Below are positions 60,155-64,000 of a stretch of DNA of 64,000 nt, piece by piece. This DNA is from Maea johnstoni (Eukaryota; Annelida; Polychaeta; Spionida; Magelonidae). Numbering within the stretch: the stretch's first letter is position 1; each line of letters opens with the position of its first letter. The notes below the pieces were generated by a model that worked only from the letters and a program-made list of their open reading frames with translations, did not search any database and was not told the origin of the DNA. The DNA is taken from contig OZ012687.1 in NCBI GenBank assembly GCA_963942565.1, forward strand, positions 15,357,562 to 15,421,561, read 5' to 3'. The translations under genes and the position numbers were made by a program.

Positions 60155-60728
60155 CTGAAATGGAAGAAACAGAGAGTGGCCTATGATTTAAGGGAACACC
60201 ACACCGACATCGACTAGGTAAGAGAGAAAGATAGAAGAAAAAGAAGCGAGAAGAAAAAATGGAAACGAAAAACGGACACCAATGAGTTGTCTGTGAATTC
60301 TTTCTTAACTGACCACAAACCGCAAGGGGTTTTCATCCAACCAATCATCTCTCAGCTAGTTAGGAGATCTGATATCAATTTGAGTATCGCAAAACCGATG
60401 CCAGTGTATAGAATTATCTGATAGAAGATTGTCTTTGACATTATGGAAACAACCTTCAATTCAGCTAATTTTTAAAATTATGAAGCATGGTTTTCTAGAT
60501 ATTCACTTAACTTAGATAACCTGTGAATTGTGAACATGAATGGAAGTCATAAATAACAACCCTGGTCATATGTAACTTACAAATTTAAAATGTAATTAAA
60601 TTAGTTAAAATCATAATGAAATTTTTATTTTCCAAATTACCGAAGAATATTTCCTCAACCCATTGGTGTCTGCGAGATACGTCTAAGTCTAAAACCTACA
60701 CTATATGCAAAACTCATAAATAAAACAA

Positions 60729-60810
60729 CATGCAAATTACCAAGGGAGACAACATGCAATGGTTCATGCAAATCAAAAGGTCAGAGGTCATAAAAAGGTC
60801 AGAGGTCAAA
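60729..60810. promoter_or_regulatory. Candidate intronic enhancer: two octamers and two DR1 sites
   Basis: ATGCAAAT occurs at 60730-60737 and 60766-60773. AGGTCAGAGGTCA, a perfect DR1 (two AGGTCA half-sites one base apart), occurs at 60778-60790 and again at 60796-60808. ATGCAAAT is the classic POU octamer. DR1 elements are bound by HNF4, RXR and COUP-TF type nuclear receptors. The cluster lies ~0.6 kb upstream of the paired Shal exons in the transcript direction. The motifs are seen; the function is inferred. Confidence 0.4.
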
Positions 60811-60954
60811 CCTGGGGTTAGAGACATGCAATGGATTAGTTGTGAAATACTAAAAGAAGGCAAAGAGAAGGCATCTCTATGATCAGTAGCTGAATTCTCC
60901 TTAGGCAAGCCTCGAAAGCTAGCTTCAAACAGGAAGATGTGCAAATCACATGGG

Positions 60955-61235
60955 GCCTTCTCTGAAATCTCAATTGTCAACGATACATGAAAAATGTCAA
61001 AAAGCCACCTTAAAAATACACCCCTTCTAAAAACAAAACAAAAAAACACGCTTTTTTGAACTCAATTTGGAAATATCTTGACAATAACTAATATGCTAAT
61101 ATGCCTCTTCTAAAATCTCAATTGTCAAAGATACATGGAAAATGTCAAAAAGCCACCTTAAAAATACAGCCCTTCTCAAAAAAATGATTTGTTGCACTCA
61201 ATTTGGAAATATCCTGAAAATAACTAATATGCTAA
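60955..61235 (+). repeat. Tandem duplication, two ~140-bp units
   Basis: AATCTCAATTGTCAA at about 60966 and 61114, with CAAAAAGCCACCTTAAAAAT, CTCAATTTGGAAATATC and AATAACTAATATGCTAA in both. Confidence 0.92.
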
Positions 61236-61888
61236 GTCAAGGAGCCATATATCAGTAACCCAACTAAGCTCACTCACTGACCCTTGCTTTGAATAATTTC
61301 AAATCTATAAGTAAAGTATAGGTATTTTGCAAAGGACAAAATTGAAAACTACCCAACCGACTGATGATCGAGTGTTTTGAAAAATCAAAGATTTATTCTC
61401 AATATGTATCACGACTATGCTTTCCAAAGAGGGCTTCCAAATGACAAATTGAATGAAATGTTTCATCATTAACCATTGATGTCTAATAAACAAATGGCAT
61501 TGTTACTTTATTCCTTCCACAAAACATAGCTCCTTCCTTCAAAAGAATCCCCTAATTTCAATATCCTGAACTAGATGACTTAGTGGCAAGAGACAACTTG
61601 AGGTATTTACAAGGAGGTTAGTGTGTTAACACGCATATTTTTCACATCTCCGGCACACTAAATCTTCAACAAAAAATAGCAATATCTTGAAAACAGAGCA
61701 ATAGTTTAAGAAATATCTGACTGAAAGTAGACCCTGTTAGGTTCAACGATTCCCCTTCAAATATCTTTCAGATATTACTCTATTTGATGAATTATGCCGG
61801 AAGTTGACAGATCATGAGTGTGCCCAAGACGCAAATAGACTAGAGACGAACGATACAACTTGGCACTCGCCACCCACGCAAGGAGGGG

Positions 61889-62030
61889 TGGAGAAGGAGG
61901 AGGAGGAGGAGTGAGACGAGGAGGAGGAGGATGATGAGGATGATGATGATGATGATGAGATGCTGACTGCTATAGACTGCGGGCACAGAGCGAGGAGGAG
62001 GAAGATGATGAGGAGGAGGAGGAGGAGACA
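61889..62030. repeat. GAG/GAT-rich imperfect triplet tract
   Basis: GGA/GAG and GAT triplets in two blocks (61889-61962, 61992-62029), separated by unique sequence. The minus-strand frames with Ser runs come from this tract. Confidence 0.85.
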
Positions 62031-62279
62031 CAGCTACCGCACTCTGTCCACAATGAAAGCAGGACCGCAGCAGTAGCAGCCAATAACAGCCAAAAGCAAA
62101 CTAAGCAGGGCGGGGGGTGGGGGGCGTTCGGTCGGCGACTGTTATCGGATTCTGTAATATAAGCCAGTGGCAATTAGTCAATGTAAAGGACACTTGTAAG
62201 GGGGAATGGCACTTGATGTATTAGGGATGATGATCGCGTATGTTGGTGTCAGCTCGGTACACGTACACTGGCAATGCCC

Positions 62280-62793
62280 TTAACCCTTTCATGCTTATAG
62301 CACCCACAACCATCCTGATCATTTTGGTGATATCATTTTGAAAATATATGAAAGAGAAATATTGATTAAAATCAAACCAAAAACCTTTTCTTCCAAAATT
62401 TTGTATTTTAAATTTGATATTTGCTCCTGCAATCAATGGGTTAATCTTTTGATAGAGAAATATAGATTAAAACCCAACCAACAACCTTTCTTCCAATATT
62501 TTGTAAATTTAATCTTTTCTCCTGCAATCGATGGGTTAACCCTTTGATACCCAGTGCCCAATAAGGCCGCCCATAGTGGTTGACCAACCCAGTCATGATA
62601 AGTCCTGAATTATTCTATGCAAAACAGAATAATTTGGAAATGATCAAATCAGGTGCAAAAGTGTAAATATTTGAATCAGTTCTGACCAATATTTCTCTTT
62701 CCAACACATGCCGAAATACGCTTTTGTTAGAAAGATTTCACCAAAATGTCAGGCTGGCTAATTTTGGCTGCTGCTAGGTATGTATTGGTTTAA
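62280..62793 (+). mobile_element. Cluster of three abutting TTAA-bounded modules
   Basis: TTAACCCTTTCATGCTTATA (62280) to AATCAATGGGTTAA (62444); a partial duplicate (about 62452-62539) ending AATCGATGGGTTAA; then TTAACCCTTTGATACCCAGT (62536) to TGTATTGGTTTAA (62793). Neighbouring modules share their TTAA. The same TTAACCC/GGGTTAA logic as the MITE at 9857-10085. Confidence 0.5.
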
Positions 62794-63276
62794 GGAAGAC
62801 TGCACTTTTCTAAAGATTATGTGAGTGAAATATACTATGATAAACCCTCTGAGATATGAACACATTGAAAAAGGAACATAAATGTTAGTATTATCAGCTG
62901 AACACACCTCAGAAGTTTTCCACAATATACTAGAGTTCAGAAAAGGTGTTCGCATCCCAGAGATGCACACATTTGAAGGGGCATTCATTCACCTTATAAC
63001 TTCCCTATGGTCAGAAGGTATGCATACATTCCCACATATCGCTCATATATTCTATTCAGTCATAATGAGTTTCGCTTGAAAAGTATCCCCTGCTTCAATG
63101 ACTCTTAGATGAATAACTTCAAAACAATACATGAATTCCTAAATAATTTGAGGAGAGTTAAAGATTAAGTTGTGGTCAACATTTTTTTTCTTAAGATGTT
63201 CTTCAAAACATGGTTTTGTCAGAGAAACATCACCAAAATAGGTTGGTTTATGCTCCTAATTTGGCATGAACGTTAC
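62794..63276. other. AT-rich spacer
   Basis: 63120-63240 resembles the decayed TTAA-family interior (TTGAGGAGAGTTAAAGATTA, GGTCAACATTTTTTTTC). Nothing else recognised. Confidence 0.4.
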
Positions 63277-63947
<671 letters not shown>

Positions 63948-63987
<40 letters not shown>

Positions 63988-63990
63988 CAA
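63948..63990. repeat. TA microsatellite at the window edge
   Basis: About 17 TA repeats. Confidence 0.95.
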
Positions 63991-64000
63991 GGAATAATGG

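Noticed and set aside
61970-62173. Small membrane protein with a LVCFWLLLAATAAVLLSLW stretch on the minus strand
   Set aside because: The frame depends on a GAG/GAT repeat; a single hydrophobic stretch in a 67-codon frame is not enough.

Overview
The window looks like intron-rich, AT-rich nuclear DNA from an invertebrate animal. The only protein-coding sequence I can defend is the 3' half of one gene on the minus strand: a Shal/Kv4 (KCND family) voltage-gated A-type potassium channel. The cytoplasmic C-terminal exon reads like protostome Shal (SGAAF, then KKKAE, then QHHHLL and CLEKTT). With the tRNA-derived SINEs and the very long introns this points to a marine invertebrate, perhaps a lophotrochozoan such as a mollusc; the species cannot be settled from this sequence.

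Gene layout, in transcript order from right to left. 60155-64000 is an upstream intron whose preceding exon (N-terminus to the first part of the selectivity filter) lies outside the window. Next come two tandem versions of the same 163-base exon, at 60154-59992 and 59930-59768, separated by a 61-base intron. Each encodes YGD of the filter, the outer pore, S6 with the PVP hinge and the start of the cytoplasmic tail. Both have good splice sites in the same phase. Because 163 is not a multiple of three, using both or neither shifts the frame, so exactly one can be used per transcript. The two differ at four residues, including Asp versus Lys in the outer vestibule. A 50,236-base intron follows, then a 183-base exon (9531-9349) for the next part of the tail. 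The last exons were not found and are probably to the left of the window.

The long intron is a museum of small mobile elements and satellites. I count 21 copies of a ~213-bp TTAA-flanked piggyBac-like MITE; five copies of a ~232-bp MITE with TTA/TAA target duplications (PIF/Harbinger-like), one inserted inside a piggyBac-like copy; a 399-bp MITE with TAA duplication; a 380-bp hAT-like MITE with an 8-bp duplication; at least five tRNA-derived SINE pieces; and a 3.8-kb TIR element with dense ACATGT palindromes that has split a 63-bp satellite array in two. Minisatellites include a 1.9-kb array of 34-bp units (18983-20873), a 41-bp array (49320-50245), a 33-bp array (26168-26435) and several arrays of ~100-190-bp units. 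Long TA, GA, GAA and TAG microsatellites explain almost every long open frame in the window.

Between repeats are islands of complex, often GC-richer sequence that could be regulatory. The best are 60729-60810 (two octamers and two DR1 nuclear-receptor sites just upstream of the paired exons), 55700-55950 (CRE and RFX-like X-box), a set of X-box-like palindromes scattered along the intron, and four tandem CTCF-like sites at 15682-15852. These are motif matches only.
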